This document shows positions 6,077 to 13,787 of a stretch of DNA of 19,670 nt, one piece after another. The DNA comes from CAYQUL01 sp964568925. GTDB lineage: Bacteria > Patescibacteriota > Microgenomatia > UBA8517. Where the stretch lies: positions 1-19,670 of the forward strand of contig CAZMSJ010000016.1 in NCBI GenBank assembly GCA_964568925.1, read 5' to 3'. The position numbers were made by a program, and so were the translations under genes. The stretch's first letter is position 1. Each line of letters starts with the position of its first letter. Under the pieces are notes generated by a model. That model worked only from the letters and a program-made list of their open reading frames with translations, did no database searches and was not told the origin of the DNA.

Positions 6077-7330
6077 ATGCCTGCTAAAAACCTGCTTAGA
6101 GTATCTGATAAAGGGACGTATTCTCACATATATAACAAGGGTGTTGAGAATAGATTGATATTTAATGAGGCTAGTGACTATGAAGTGTTCTTAGGGTACC
6201 TAAAAGAGTATCTTGGCTCACCTGCTGACCCTACCAGTACAAAGAAGATGTTCACTGTAAATGGGAGGACATTCCATGGTACTCCACACCAGCCTAAAAA
6301 CTACTTTAACAAGGTCGAATTGATAGGTTACACACTCCTTCCAAATCACTTTCATTTAGTGCTCCATCAAGCTGAACAAGGAGCAATTGAAAACTTCTTA
6401 CGATCTCTTTCGACACGATACTCTATGTACTTTAATAAAAAGTATCAAAGACAAGGATCTTTGTTTGAAGGTCCATATAAATCAACACAGATTCCAGACA
6501 TCAACAAACTCGTAGACTTTATCGTCTATATGGACCAGAAACATACAACTGCAAAATACTCTTCACACAACGATTATATTGCGCATTCAGACGAGTCAGT
6601 TGTCAAAACAGCAATCTTAGCTCGATTTTTGGCTGATGCGGAAAATAACAGACCCCATACGGAGAAAAATTATGCAGAGCTTGTAAAGAATCATACTTAT
6701 TCTCCGGAGGAAAAAAGTGTCTTAGACAAATTAATGCTTGAGACGAAGCAGGAACCACTGATAATGCCACAAGTTGTTCTGCCACAACCAACACAAGAGA
6801 TACCAAAAAGAGCTGCTTCACACACCTATATAAAGGATGACTCTGCCCGATTGCCTGAATACTTTGGTCTTGCCTTGGGATTTGTTCTGTTATTAGGAGT
6901 TGGTATGTGGAACGTAAGCGTTTCAACAACACAAGCCAAAGGTACGACATCAGCTATGCCAGATGTTTCAGCTCTTGTTCGAGCTAAGGCTTCACCGACA
7001 CCTGCAATTGTAGTGAGTAACCTCTTCTCTGACACCCAAAAGGAACAAGATGCTGTACTCTCGGCCACACAAAGTGCCACAGCAGCCCTTACTGAGACAA
7101 CAAACGACCCTGCAGACCTTCTCTTTACCCCCATTCAAGTTATGGAAGGTTCTGTCATTGTAAATATCTATAGCAAGCCAAAGGTAGGCTCACCAGTTCA
7201 TAGAACAGCCAAGGAAGGTGAGAACTTTACCGGAGCTCCCGTTGACCTTGATTGGTATGAGGTGAGGCTCGATGCAACAACAACTGGTTTCATTCAATCT
7301 GAATATATTAAGTTAAGACAAACCCAATAA
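6077..7330 (+). CDS. Y1/RAYT-type HUH transposase domain fused to a membrane helix and SH3b-like domain
   Basis: The 417-residue product has an unusual architecture. Residues about 5-155 match the IS200/RAYT (REP-associated tyrosine transposase) domain: the RxSDKGTYSHIYNKG start, the HUH metal motif H91-F-H93 in PNHFHLVLHQ, and the STRYSMYFNKKYQRQGSLFEG block containing the candidate catalytic tyrosine (Y115 or Y118). A linker leads to a single membrane helix (about 262-280, YFGLALGFVLLLGVGMW). A Ser/Thr/Ala-rich stretch follows, then a C-terminal SH3b-like domain (about 350-413, VNIYSKPKVGSPV to WYEVRLDATTTGFIQSEYIKL). The N-terminal domain should be cytoplasmic and the SH3b part outside. 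I chose ATG 6077 because family similarity starts there. An upstream in-frame start at 6002 adds nonconserved residues. The active site looks intact, but the architecture argues against ordinary transposition. It is followed after 1 nt by a membrane-protein gene. Confidence 0.85.
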   Translation: MPAKNLLRVSDKGTYSHIYNKGVENRLIFNEASDYEVFLGYLKEYLGSPADPTSTKKMFTVNGRTFHGTPHQPKNYFNKVELIGYTLLPNHFHLVLHQAEQGAIENFLRSLSTRYSMYFNKKYQRQGSLFEGPYKSTQIPDINKLVDFIVYMDQKHTTAKYSSHNDYIAHSDESVVKTAILARFLADAENNRPHTEKNYAELVKNHTYSPEEKSVLDKLMLETKQEPLIMPQVVLPQPTQEIPKRAASHTYIKDDSARLPEYFGLALGFVLLLGVGMWNVSVSTTQAKGTTSAMPDVSALVRAKASPTPAIVVSNLFSDTQKEQDAVLSATQSATAALTETTNDPADLLFTPIQVMEGSVIVNIYSKPKVGSPVHRTAKEGENFTGAPVDLDWYEVRLDATTTGFIQSEYIKLRQTQ

Positions 7331-7331
7331 T

Positions 7332-7979
7332 ATGAAAAAAGCCCTTACATACGCCATTTTCGCTGTCGCATTGTTTGGTGTCGTACTCCTCTTTGTAACG
7401 GCAAAGAGCTACACACAGCTTGCGCTAGCAGTCTTTGTATACCCTGCCTTTGCCTACCTTGTCTTAACCTTGTTTCCTCGCAGAGCAAACGAAGAACATG
7501 AGATTACATTGCAGCTTCCACAGAGCTTGAACCCAGTGCAAGCAATGCAAAACATAACAACAGCAGGAACAACGGTTGATGAGAAGACGAGTTTCGGAAT
7601 CGATGATGCCGACAAACGGGCATTTTTAAAGCTTATTGGAGTTGCAGGTGTTTCATATTTCCTCTTCTCTATCTTTAGTAAACGTGCACAGATTCCATTC
7701 TTTGGAAAGATGGGTGCCGCTGAAAGTGTCACCTTCAAGGACTCGAAGGGCGTTGCAATTGATCCTGCTGAAAAGCAGCCACTCGATGGATTCCAGATTT
7801 CTGAGATAGATGACAGTATCATCGCCTACTATGGCTTTACAAACAAAAATGGAGAGTGGTTTATTATGAAAGAAGATACTGAATCAAGCTCATTTAGATA
7901 TGCAAAGGGTGAGAAGGGCTTCCCAGAAAGTTGGAGTAGTAGAACAAAACTTCGATACGATTACTTCTATAACTTGTAA
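7332..7979 (+). CDS. Conserved-looking membrane protein of unknown function
   Basis: The 215-residue protein starts 1 nt after the stop of the HUH-domain gene, so the two are surely co-transcribed and probably coupled. Two membrane helices lie at about residues 4-22 and 28-47. A third hydrophobic stretch (about 101-113) follows the charged motif DDADKRAFLKLIG. The C-terminal 95 residues are soluble and aromatic-rich (ISEIDDSIIAYYGFTNKNGE, WFIMKEDTESSSFRYAKG, LRYDYFYNL), like a small beta domain. I have an impression that this C-terminal pattern recurs in Microgenomates genomes, but I cannot confirm it. No enzymatic motif is visible. A partnership with the membrane-anchored HUH protein is inferred from adjacency. 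Confidence 0.75.
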   Translation: MKKALTYAIFAVALFGVVLLFVTAKSYTQLALAVFVYPAFAYLVLTLFPRRANEEHEITLQLPQSLNPVQAMQNITTAGTTVDEKTSFGIDDADKRAFLKLIGVAGVSYFLFSIFSKRAQIPFFGKMGAAESVTFKDSKGVAIDPAEKQPLDGFQISEIDDSIIAYYGFTNKNGEWFIMKEDTESSSFRYAKGEKGFPESWSSRTKLRYDYFYNL

Positions 7980-8033
7980 AGAAAACGGGTACCGTATTTA
8001 CGGACAAATATTCTCGTATATTTAATTTTCTTG

Positions 8034-8042
8034 TGCTATGAT
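8034..8042 (+). promoter_or_regulatory. Extended -10 promoter, leaderless gmhA-like gene
   Basis: TGC followed by TATGAT (8037-8042) is an extended -10. Six bases (TGCCCC) separate it from the ATG at 8049, so transcription should start at the A of the start codon. No Shine-Dalgarno is present. The -35 region is poor, as expected for an extended -10 promoter. Confidence 0.65.
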
Positions 8043-8048
8043 TGCCCC

Positions 8049-8675
8049 ATGAAGCACGATATGTTTTCTTCTTCAACATACTTTGACCTGGTTACCAAAG
8101 CGGTAGAAGCAGTTAAGAATTCTTCAGAATACAATAAAGCCGTTACCCTCTTACTTGATTGCTACAAACAAGGTGGAACCGTATTTGTCATGGGCTGTGG
8201 TGGATCAGCTTCAACTGCTACTCACTTTGCAGCAGACCTTGCTAAAACAACCATGAGTGAAGGGCGCCTTGGGTTTAAGGCTATGGCATTAGTAGATAAC
8301 ATTCCTCTTGTAAGTGCTTGGACTAATGACAAAGGATGGAACACTGTATTTGAAGGTCAACTCCGTCCATGGATAACTGAGAAAGATGTCTTGGTTGGCT
8401 TCTCGGTTCATGGTGGAAATAAGCGAGGCGACGAGGCAGGACCATGGTCACAAAACTTAGTTGCAGCTGTAGCATTAGCCAAGGAGAGAAATGCAAAAAC
8501 AATTGGCTTTTCTGGTTTTGATGGTGGAGCTTTAGGTGAGTTAACTGATGCATGTTTAACGGTTGCAACCACAGATGAGGCTTTTGGTACTCCCCTTGTT
8601 GAGGCAATGCACGTCGTTATCTTTCATGGACTTGTCTTTGAATTAAAAGAAAAAATGAAAGCACTCTCTCTATGA
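8049..8675 (+). CDS. gmhA: Sedoheptulose-7-phosphate isomerase-like SIS protein (GmhA type)
   Basis: The 208-residue protein is a sugar isomerase (SIS) domain of GmhA type, which converts D-sedoheptulose 7-phosphate to D-glycero-D-manno-heptose 7-phosphate. The phosphate-binding motif GCGGSAST (49-56) is followed by H59 and D63. The C-terminal helix has E185, H188 and H193 (EAMHVVIFH). Compared with E. coli GmhA metal ligands (H61, E65, Q172, H180), the histidines are kept while E65 becomes Asp and Q172 becomes Glu, conservative but notable. The loop FSVHGGNKRGDEAGPWSQN is longer than the usual STSGNS. The start ATG 8049 is set by the promoter 6 nt upstream. The gene overlaps the transaldolase gene by ATGA, fitting a shared metabolite, sedoheptulose 7-phosphate. 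Confidence 0.82.
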   Translation: MKHDMFSSSTYFDLVTKAVEAVKNSSEYNKAVTLLLDCYKQGGTVFVMGCGGSASTATHFAADLAKTTMSEGRLGFKAMALVDNIPLVSAWTNDKGWNTVFEGQLRPWITEKDVLVGFSVHGGNKRGDEAGPWSQNLVAAVALAKERNAKTIGFSGFDGGALGELTDACLTVATTDEAFGTPLVEAMHVVIFHGLVFELKEKMKALSL

Positions 8676-9454
8676 ATTCATCAGGCATCTTCTTTGACTC
8701 AGCAGACCTTACTGAATTTAAAAAGTGGTTTCAAGCTCATGTTTTAGGTGGAGCAACAACTAACCCCGTTATTCTTCAAAAAGAAGGTATCTTTGATATT
8801 CCGACACACGTTGCAAAGATGATAGATATCTGTGGCAAAAACTTTCCGATTTCAATTGAAATTCCTGACACGGATATGACAGTCAAAGAAATGCTTGAGC
8901 TTGGAAAAAGATATTACGCTCGTTTTCCAGATAATGCAGTTGTTAAAGTACCGATGCATCCAAGTAACCCTGAGAAAGCATTTGAGGTCATATATAAGCT
9001 TGGGCAAGAAGGTATACGAGTAAACGCGACACTTGGGTTGTCCGTCGGTCAGTTAATTGGCGCGGCTGAAGCACTACGAGACAGCAAAGCAAAAGGAGAC
9101 AATTATATTAGCCTCTTCTGGGCACGAAGAGATGAAGCTCAAGTTCAAATTATTGATCAAATGGTTGAGAAAGGAATTGAGCGACACGTTGCAGAAAGTC
9201 GTGTTCCTGATGCCAAGGCAAGCCTGGCTATGACGAAGACATATTTAGAAAACCACGGACTAAGTGCAAAAATAATTGTAGGCAGTGTCAGAAGTATTGA
9301 CCAGATTGAAACAGCATTTGCGTACGGGGCTGATATTGTAACCATTCCACCAAAGCTTATCCGTGAATGGATGTACACCAAACGTGGTATTGAATCAGTT
9401 GATCAATTCAATGAAGCGTATAGAAGTATCAAAGACAAAACAACTCTTATTTAG
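8672..9454 (+). CDS. Transaldolase family protein
   Basis: The 260-residue product belongs to the transaldolase/fructose-6-phosphate aldolase (TIM-barrel class I aldolase) family. Visible motifs are FFDSADLTEF at the N-terminus, GATTNPVILQKEG, the Schiff-base lysine in VVKVPMHPS (about K90), VNATLGLSVGQLIGAA, ISLFWARRDEAQ in place of the common ISPFVGR, and a C-terminal KIIVGSVRSIDQI to GADIVTIPPKL. It probably transfers a dihydroxyacetone unit to make or consume sedoheptulose 7-phosphate. Its ATG overlaps the gmhA-like stop (ATGA), suggesting it supplies GmhA. Whether it is a transaldolase or an F6P-aldolase-type enzyme cannot be settled from the motifs alone. Confidence 0.85.
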   Translation: MNSSGIFFDSADLTEFKKWFQAHVLGGATTNPVILQKEGIFDIPTHVAKMIDICGKNFPISIEIPDTDMTVKEMLELGKRYYARFPDNAVVKVPMHPSNPEKAFEVIYKLGQEGIRVNATLGLSVGQLIGAAEALRDSKAKGDNYISLFWARRDEAQVQIIDQMVEKGIERHVAESRVPDAKASLAMTKTYLENHGLSAKIIVGSVRSIDQIETAFAYGADIVTIPPKLIREWMYTKRGIESVDQFNEAYRSIKDKTTLI

Positions 9455-9464
9455 AACCTTATAA

Positions 9465-9493
9465 TATACATCTAGGCAAAAACGGTGTATAAT
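9465..9493 (+). promoter_or_regulatory. Promoter of the 9541 gene
   Basis: TATACA (9465-9470), a 17-bp spacer and a consensus TATAAT (9488-9493) lie in the 86-bp gap after the transaldolase gene. The predicted leader is about 40 nt and contains a GGAG ribosome-binding site at 9530-9533, 7 nt before the ATG. Confidence 0.65.
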
Positions 9494-9540
9494 TCCCTTC
9501 AAGTTTCATAATCTTTCTTGTCATTCAGCGGAGTAAGAAA

Positions 9541-10053
9541 ATGTCGAACAATCAGAGCTTACAATCTGAACCTAATCAAATTGTAGAAACAGATACAGCC
9601 GTGCCCTACGAAAATAAACTGGTCGTTGATATAAACATACATTTCTCAGAATATCTTGCAGCACGGGAACCGTTGCATATCAGATTTCGCGATTATATAG
9701 GAGACGATCGTTATGATGGGTACTTGTATGAAGAATTAACAAAACCAGGTAGAGCTAGCATAATAACACGGCTGTTTGGTTTTATTCCCAAGATCGCAAC
9801 ACCGACTGAAGTAACAGAAATAAGGGATAAAGAACTCGTCCTGATTATTCGGGAGCGGGATAAAAAAAATGGCGGGATGAACCTGTATTTAGACATTACC
9901 GTCTATGAAGGTGATGAAAAGGATATGTTTGCAGACCTCTATGACCGAATCGTTGAACATGCAACGACATATATCGGACTGTATAACCAGTATGTTCAGG
10001 ACTGGATCTCTTTAAGCATCACCAAACATATTAGCCTGAAGAAGAAAAAATAA
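9541..10053 (+). CDS. Protein of unknown function, 170 residues
   Basis: I do not recognise a family. The product is soluble, acidic to neutral, with no signal peptide or membrane helix. The first 25 residues are polar and probably disordered. A mixed alpha/beta region follows (KLVVDINIHFSEYLAAREPL, ELVLIIRERDKKNGG, MNLYLDITVYEGDEKDMF), then a C-terminal helix and a lysine cap (KHISLKKKK). It is a single-gene unit: its own TATAAT promoter and GGAG site upstream and a strong hairpin terminator downstream. It lies between the gmhA/transaldolase pair and the gmhB/hddA pair, which is the only hint of function. Confidence 0.75.
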   Translation: MSNNQSLQSEPNQIVETDTAVPYENKLVVDINIHFSEYLAAREPLHIRFRDYIGDDRYDGYLYEELTKPGRASIITRLFGFIPKIATPTEVTEIRDKELVLIIRERDKKNGGMNLYLDITVYEGDEKDMFADLYDRIVEHATTYIGLYNQYVQDWISLSITKHISLKKKK

Positions 10054-10068
10054 AGATAGGTAACAAAT

Positions 10069-10103
10069 GAGCACTTGTTTCAAACAACAAGTGCTCTTAT
10101 TTT
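10069..10103 (+). terminator. Strong intrinsic terminator
   Basis: A perfect 11-bp stem, GAGCACTTGTT and AACAAGTGCTC (10069-10079 and 10086-10096), with a 6-nt loop is followed by TTATTTT. It ends the 9541 gene. It also lies just past the stop of the convergent gmhB-like gene, where on the minus strand the tail ATTTGTTA is weaker, so it may act in both directions. Confidence 0.85.
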
Positions 10104-10681
10104 AAAAAGAACTCCTCAAATATAGAGAGTGCTTCTTTTAAATTCTGTATTTTGTAATCTGCTTGAGCCTTCTGCGCCAATCGTGTTTTATCCAACTCAT
10201 CCTCAGAATGCATATATAAAATGGTTTTTACTCCAGCGGCCGTTCCGGCTTCTACATCAGTTGCCTTGTCTCCTAAAAACAATGACTGTGAAAAATCGAT
10301 ATCCATATCCTCTGCTGCCATTTCAAGTAATCCAGGGCTCGGTTTCCGACAGCGACAAACAGATTGCAATGAAGGAACAACTGCATTGGGGTGATGCGGG
10401 CAAATGTATTCTTTATCAATTCTTGCCCCAGCGGCAAGTAGCTTATTAAAGATGCTCTGGTGAATATGGTCTGCAATCTTTTGTGTCATCTTGCCCTTTG
10501 CAACTCCTGGTTGATTAGTTATCAACACAACCGGGATCTGTCGTTTATTTGCCCACAGGACGATTGTTTCAATATCAGGAACAAGGTATACATCAGAAGC
10601 ACGTTGAGGTGAATCCCAACCATGAGGATAGTGAACCATACGGTTAATTACCCCATCACGATCAAGAAACAATACGTTCAT
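10097..10681 (-). CDS. gmhB: D-glycero-D-manno-heptose 1,7-bisphosphate phosphatase-like (GmhB, HisB-N family)
   Basis: The 194-residue HAD phosphatase has the GmhB/HisB-N signature: nucleophile motif FLDRDGVIN (D7, D9), ITNQPGVAKG (T55, N56, Q57), a zinc-binding loop CPHHP with CRC (C94, H96, C109, C111), the K113 region CRKPSPG, and FLGDKATDVEAG (D138, D142). GmhB removes the C7 phosphate from heptose 1,7-bisphosphate. Length matches E. coli GmhB (about 190). The ATG is 5 nt after the stop of the hddA-like kinase gene, giving a two-gene operon in pathway order (kinase, then phosphatase). HisB-type histidinol-phosphate phosphatase is the main alternative, but no histidine genes are nearby. 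Confidence 0.86.
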   Translation of the reverse strand: MNVLFLDRDGVINRMVHYPHGWDSPQRASDVYLVPDIETIVLWANKRQIPVVLITNQPGVAKGKMTQKIADHIHQSIFNKLLAAGARIDKEYICPHHPNAVVPSLQSVCRCRKPSPGLLEMAAEDMDIDFSQSLFLGDKATDVEAGTAAGVKTILYMHSEDELDKTRLAQKAQADYKIQNLKEALSIFEEFFLK

Positions 10682-10686
10682 GGTGT

Positions 10687-11673
10687 TTAGAGATGGGCAA
10701 CAATCTTTGCCCCTTCCATATCAAAGTTAAAAAACAATTCAGTAAGTCCCTCTGCCTCCATTGCAGCTCGTAGTCGCTTTGGGCTCTCAGGACAGCAAAA
10801 AAGAAGGAATCCACCCCCGCCTGCCCCCATTATCTTTCCGCCAATTGCACCGTTTTTAATACCTAATTCGTATAAATAATCTATCCGAGATGACGTCACT
10901 GCATTTGAAAGAGTACGTTTTGTCATCCAATGGGTATGCATCAAGCTTCCGAAGGAGTTGATGTCTTGTTTTTGCAGAGCTTTTTCAATTTCTCTCCCAA
11001 TTTCTTTAATCTTGTGGAGATTTTCAGTGACCTGTTTGTCGTGCTGTGCTGTTTTAGTACTCTGCCCTTTTAGTATCTGCTTTTCTTCTCGGGTAATACC
11101 GGTATAGAAGATAAAAAGACTTCCCTCAAGTTCTTTTAAAAACGATTGAGGAAGAATAAACGGGCTAACATCTACCTTTCCTTTTTTGTTTATTTTAAAT
11201 TTTGTAATGCCTCCAAAGGCTGCGATATATTGGTCTTGCTTGCCTACAAATCCTTTGAGCTTGTCAATTTCAATCGTGCAGGCCTCTTCAGCCAGCATCT
11301 GAGTTGATATATCTTCTCTCTTTAAGGTGTGCAGAGCTTTCAAAAGTGCCACTAAATAACTGCCAGACGAGCCCATACCAACCCCAGCTGGTAAATCTGC
11401 AAAAGAATTAATTTCAATCTGATCAGTTATGTTAGTTAACCGAAGTGCTTCACGAACTAAGTTATTTTGTACGTCATCAACATGTTCAACGACTTCAGTT
11501 TGAGCATACTTAACGCGAATAAGTCGATCTACAACCGGACGATTAATGGTGACGTACATATATCGGTTAATTGCAGCTGAAATAAATTGACCACCAAATT
11601 GAGAGTAATATGAAGGCAGGTCTGTTCCACCGCCACCAATGGGGACACGAAAAGGAGCTCGTACTAAAATCAT
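10687..11673 (-). CDS. hddA: GHMP-family D-glycero-alpha-D-manno-heptose-7-phosphate kinase-like (HddA)
   Basis: The 328-residue protein is a GHMP sugar kinase of HddA type. Motif 1 is RAPFRVPIGGGGTDLP (residues 5-20). The ATP-binding motif 2 is DLPAGVGMGSSGSYL (93-107). GKQDQYIAAFGG (144-155) carries the candidate catalytic Asp. Motif 3 is GGKIMGAGGGGFLLF (278-292). HddA phosphorylates heptose 7-phosphate at C1, and the product is the GmhB substrate; the phosphatase gene lies 5 nt downstream. A TTGCAA-17 bp-TATCAT promoter ends 5 nt before the ATG, predicting a leaderless start. A fucose- or other sugar-kinase function is possible but less likely given gmhA and gmhB nearby. Confidence 0.85.
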   Translation of the reverse strand: MILVRAPFRVPIGGGGTDLPSYYSQFGGQFISAAINRYMYVTINRPVVDRLIRVKYAQTEVVEHVDDVQNNLVREALRLTNITDQIEINSFADLPAGVGMGSSGSYLVALLKALHTLKREDISTQMLAEEACTIEIDKLKGFVGKQDQYIAAFGGITKFKINKKGKVDVSPFILPQSFLKELEGSLFIFYTGITREEKQILKGQSTKTAQHDKQVTENLHKIKEIGREIEKALQKQDINSFGSLMHTHWMTKRTLSNAVTSSRIDYLYELGIKNGAIGGKIMGAGGGGFLLFCCPESPKRLRAAMEAEGLTELFFNFDMEGAKIVAHL

Positions 11674-11678
11674 CCCCT

Positions 11679-11707
11679 ATGATAGACATTTAAAGCTACA
11701 CTTGCAA
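11679..11707 (-). promoter_or_regulatory. Promoter of the hddA-gmhB operon, leaderless
   Basis: On the minus strand TTGCAA (11702-11707), exactly 17 bp, and TATCAT (11679-11684) end 5 nt (AGGGG) before the ATG. It lies in the 70-bp divergent space shared with the dehydrogenase gene, so the two transcription units may be coordinated. Confidence 0.6.
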
Positions 11708-11743
11708 TGTAGGTCAGCTGGCGCAAAAATATGCATCTTACCT

Positions 11744-12768
11744 ATGAATAAAATTGCGATTGTTGGTTTAGGTCACACTGGTTCTGTCTATACGGCATGT
11801 CTCTCTGAATTAGGGTTTGAGGTGATAGGCATCGACCCACAACAAAACGTAATCGCCAATTTACATAAAAACATTCCCCCGTTTAATGAAATAGGTGTGG
11901 CAAGTCTCCTTGAAAAAAACAGGAAGAAAATCACCTTCTCAACTGACCATACAAAGGTTTCTGAAGCTTCAATTGTCTGGGTAACTGTTGACACTCCCCT
12001 CGATGGAAAAGCACAGGGAAACACAAAAGTAGTGTTTAAGACAATTGAGCGTATCGCACCACACATCTCGAAAGATTCACTCCTTATCGTGACGAGCCAA
12101 ATACCGGTGGGCACTTCAAAAGAAATCATTACCTATTTAGGGGAAGTAAATACAAACAACATCTCCTACGCATATATCCCTGAGAACTTACGGATTGGGC
12201 AAGCAATAGATTCCTTCTTAAGCCCTTCTCGAATTGTCATTGGAATAGATGATGCAACAAAAAGGCAAGAGCTCACACATCTGTTTGAAAAGATTCATAC
12301 TCACATTCTTTTTGTTCATGTAGCCTCAGCTGAAATGATTAAGCACGCAACGAACGCATATCTTGCGACATCGATGAGTTTTATATATGACATAGCTGAT
12401 GTATGTGAACAGGTTGGGGCTGACGTCACAGAAGTGTCAAAAGGACTTCGGGCTGATGCTCGTATCGGAGAGAAAGCATACGTTGACGCGAGTGTGGGTT
12501 TCTCAGGCGGACACCTTGAACGTGATCTTCAGTACTTAAAAAAACTGGNNNNNNNNNNNNNNNNNNNNNNNNNNNNNNNNNNNNNNNNNNNNNNNNNNNN
12601 NNNNNNNNNNNNNNNNNNNNNNNNNNNNNNNNNNNNNNNNNNNNNNNNACGCCAAAAATACTTTTCGATGCACGAAATTTCTTCTTGTCAGACGAAACGA
12701 GCCTGACTCAGAGTGGAATGATGTACGTTGGAATTGGTCGAAAAATAGGAACAAAAACAACGGTATGA
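11744..12768 (+). CDS. UDP-glucose/GDP-mannose dehydrogenase family protein, catalytic Cys absent (interrupted by gap)
   Basis: Residues 1-268 precede the gap. The N-terminal Rossmann motif is IAIVGLGHTGSVYTACL, followed by VTVDTPL, the SQIPVGT segment, PENLRIGQA and a central helix SAEMIKHATNAYLATSMSF. All are family hallmarks. After the gap the frame beginning at 12649 gives PKILFDARNFF and YVGIGRKIG, the usual C-terminal NAD-sugar dehydrogenase ending, and stops at 12766-12768. Family proteins are near 430 residues, so about 120 residues are missing and the true gap is larger than 100 bp. Where the oxidation cysteine normally lies (GFGGSCFPKD), this protein reads GFSGGHLERD. The stop overlaps the next ATG (ATGA). 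ATG 11744 begins the Rossmann fold; the longer frame upstream is spurious. Confidence 0.85.
12549..12648. other. Assembly gap (100 N)
   Basis: Exactly 100 N inside the dehydrogenase gene. Flanking coding frames and the usual family length imply that about 350 bp are really absent. Confidence 0.95.
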
Positions 12769-13781
12769 ATAAAAAGAAATACACAACTCGTCCCCTTCGC
12801 TTTGCACACATTGGTGCAGGTCGAATGGCCAAGCGCTGGGTACAGGTTATTCAAGAATGTGATCAGGCGAAACTAATCTGGATCGTTGACTCAGGTTCAG
12901 GACGGGCAAAAGAGCTTGCAGAGACAATTCCCGGTTGCTTCGGAACAAGTGAAATTGAGGATGTACTGCGTGATGAAACTATTGATGCTGTGATTGTATC
13001 GACCTCACACAAGTATCTTTCTGAGATAACAAATAAGGCTCTTAAGGCAAATAAACATGTACTCTGCGAAAAGCCTGGTGCACTTAACGCCAAAGATATT
13101 AAAAAAACAATTGAGCTTGCAAAGAAGATGAAGCGAACGTATATGGTTGGATATAACCACCGGTTTCATGATGGGTTTTTGAAAGCACGAGAGCTCTTTG
13201 ATAAAGGGCATATCGGTGAACTTCTTTTCATTCGTGCCAGCTACGGTTTTGGAGGAAGAAAAGGATATGATACCGAATGGCGTCTTGACCCAAAGACAAG
13301 CGGTGGCGGTCATTTAATCGATCAAGGAGTACATATGATTGACCTCTGCCTTTCCTACCTTGGTGAGCCACAACAAATAAAGGGCATGATTAGTGACCTC
13401 TACTGGAAACAAGGTGCAGAAGACAATGCGTTTGTACTTCTTCAGGGAGAAAACAAAACGATTGCCTCTATTCACACCAGTCTCACGCAATGGGACCCAC
13501 TACATCGATTTGAAATTTACGGTACATTGGGGTATCTTGTGGTCCACGGATTGGGAAAAAAGTATGGTGGAGATGAAAAGCTTTTGGTAGGCATACGACG
13601 TGATGACTATTCGAGCGCAAACGAGACAGTCATCGAATGCGACAGTAATGCAGATCACTCACTTTCCCTTGAACTTGAAGAATTTATATCTGCAATTAGT
13701 CAAGAGCGTCAGGTATCACCATCCCCGCTTGAGGCGTATAAGACACTAATGGTCGTTGAATCAGTATATAAAAATAAATAA
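12765..13781 (+). CDS. Gfo/Idh/MocA family oxidoreductase
   Basis: The 338-residue NAD(P)-dependent sugar oxidoreductase has an N-terminal Rossmann fold (FAHIGAGRMAKRW, about 13-25), the family CEKPGA motif (101-106), VGYNHRF (128-134), and the catalytic block GGGHLIDQGVHMIDL (180-194) with D186 and H190. Length is typical. It starts within the stop of the dehydrogenase gene (ATGA) and is followed after 6 nt by the SDR gene, so the three are one operon. In sugar operons such enzymes oxidise or reduce ring carbons of NDP-sugars. The exact substrate is not readable here; a heptose or UDP-sugar derivative is suggested only by context. Confidence 0.88.
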   Translation: MNKKKYTTRPLRFAHIGAGRMAKRWVQVIQECDQAKLIWIVDSGSGRAKELAETIPGCFGTSEIEDVLRDETIDAVIVSTSHKYLSEITNKALKANKHVLCEKPGALNAKDIKKTIELAKKMKRTYMVGYNHRFHDGFLKARELFDKGHIGELLFIRASYGFGGRKGYDTEWRLDPKTSGGGHLIDQGVHMIDLCLSYLGEPQQIKGMISDLYWKQGAEDNAFVLLQGENKTIASIHTSLTQWDPLHRFEIYGTLGYLVVHGLGKKYGGDEKLLVGIRRDDYSSANETVIECDSNADHSLSLELEEFISAISQERQVSPSPLEAYKTLMVVESVYKNK

Positions 13782-13787
13782 ACACCT

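Noticed and set aside
6077..7330. Active insertion sequence of IS200/IS605 type
   Set aside because: No flanking subterminal hairpins or TnpB gene are seen, and the transposase domain is fused to a membrane helix and SH3b domain.
7984..8010. Possible terminator after the membrane-protein gene (CCGTA-TT-TACGG)
   Set aside because: The stem is only 5 bp with a 2-nt loop and no T-tract, too weak to call.
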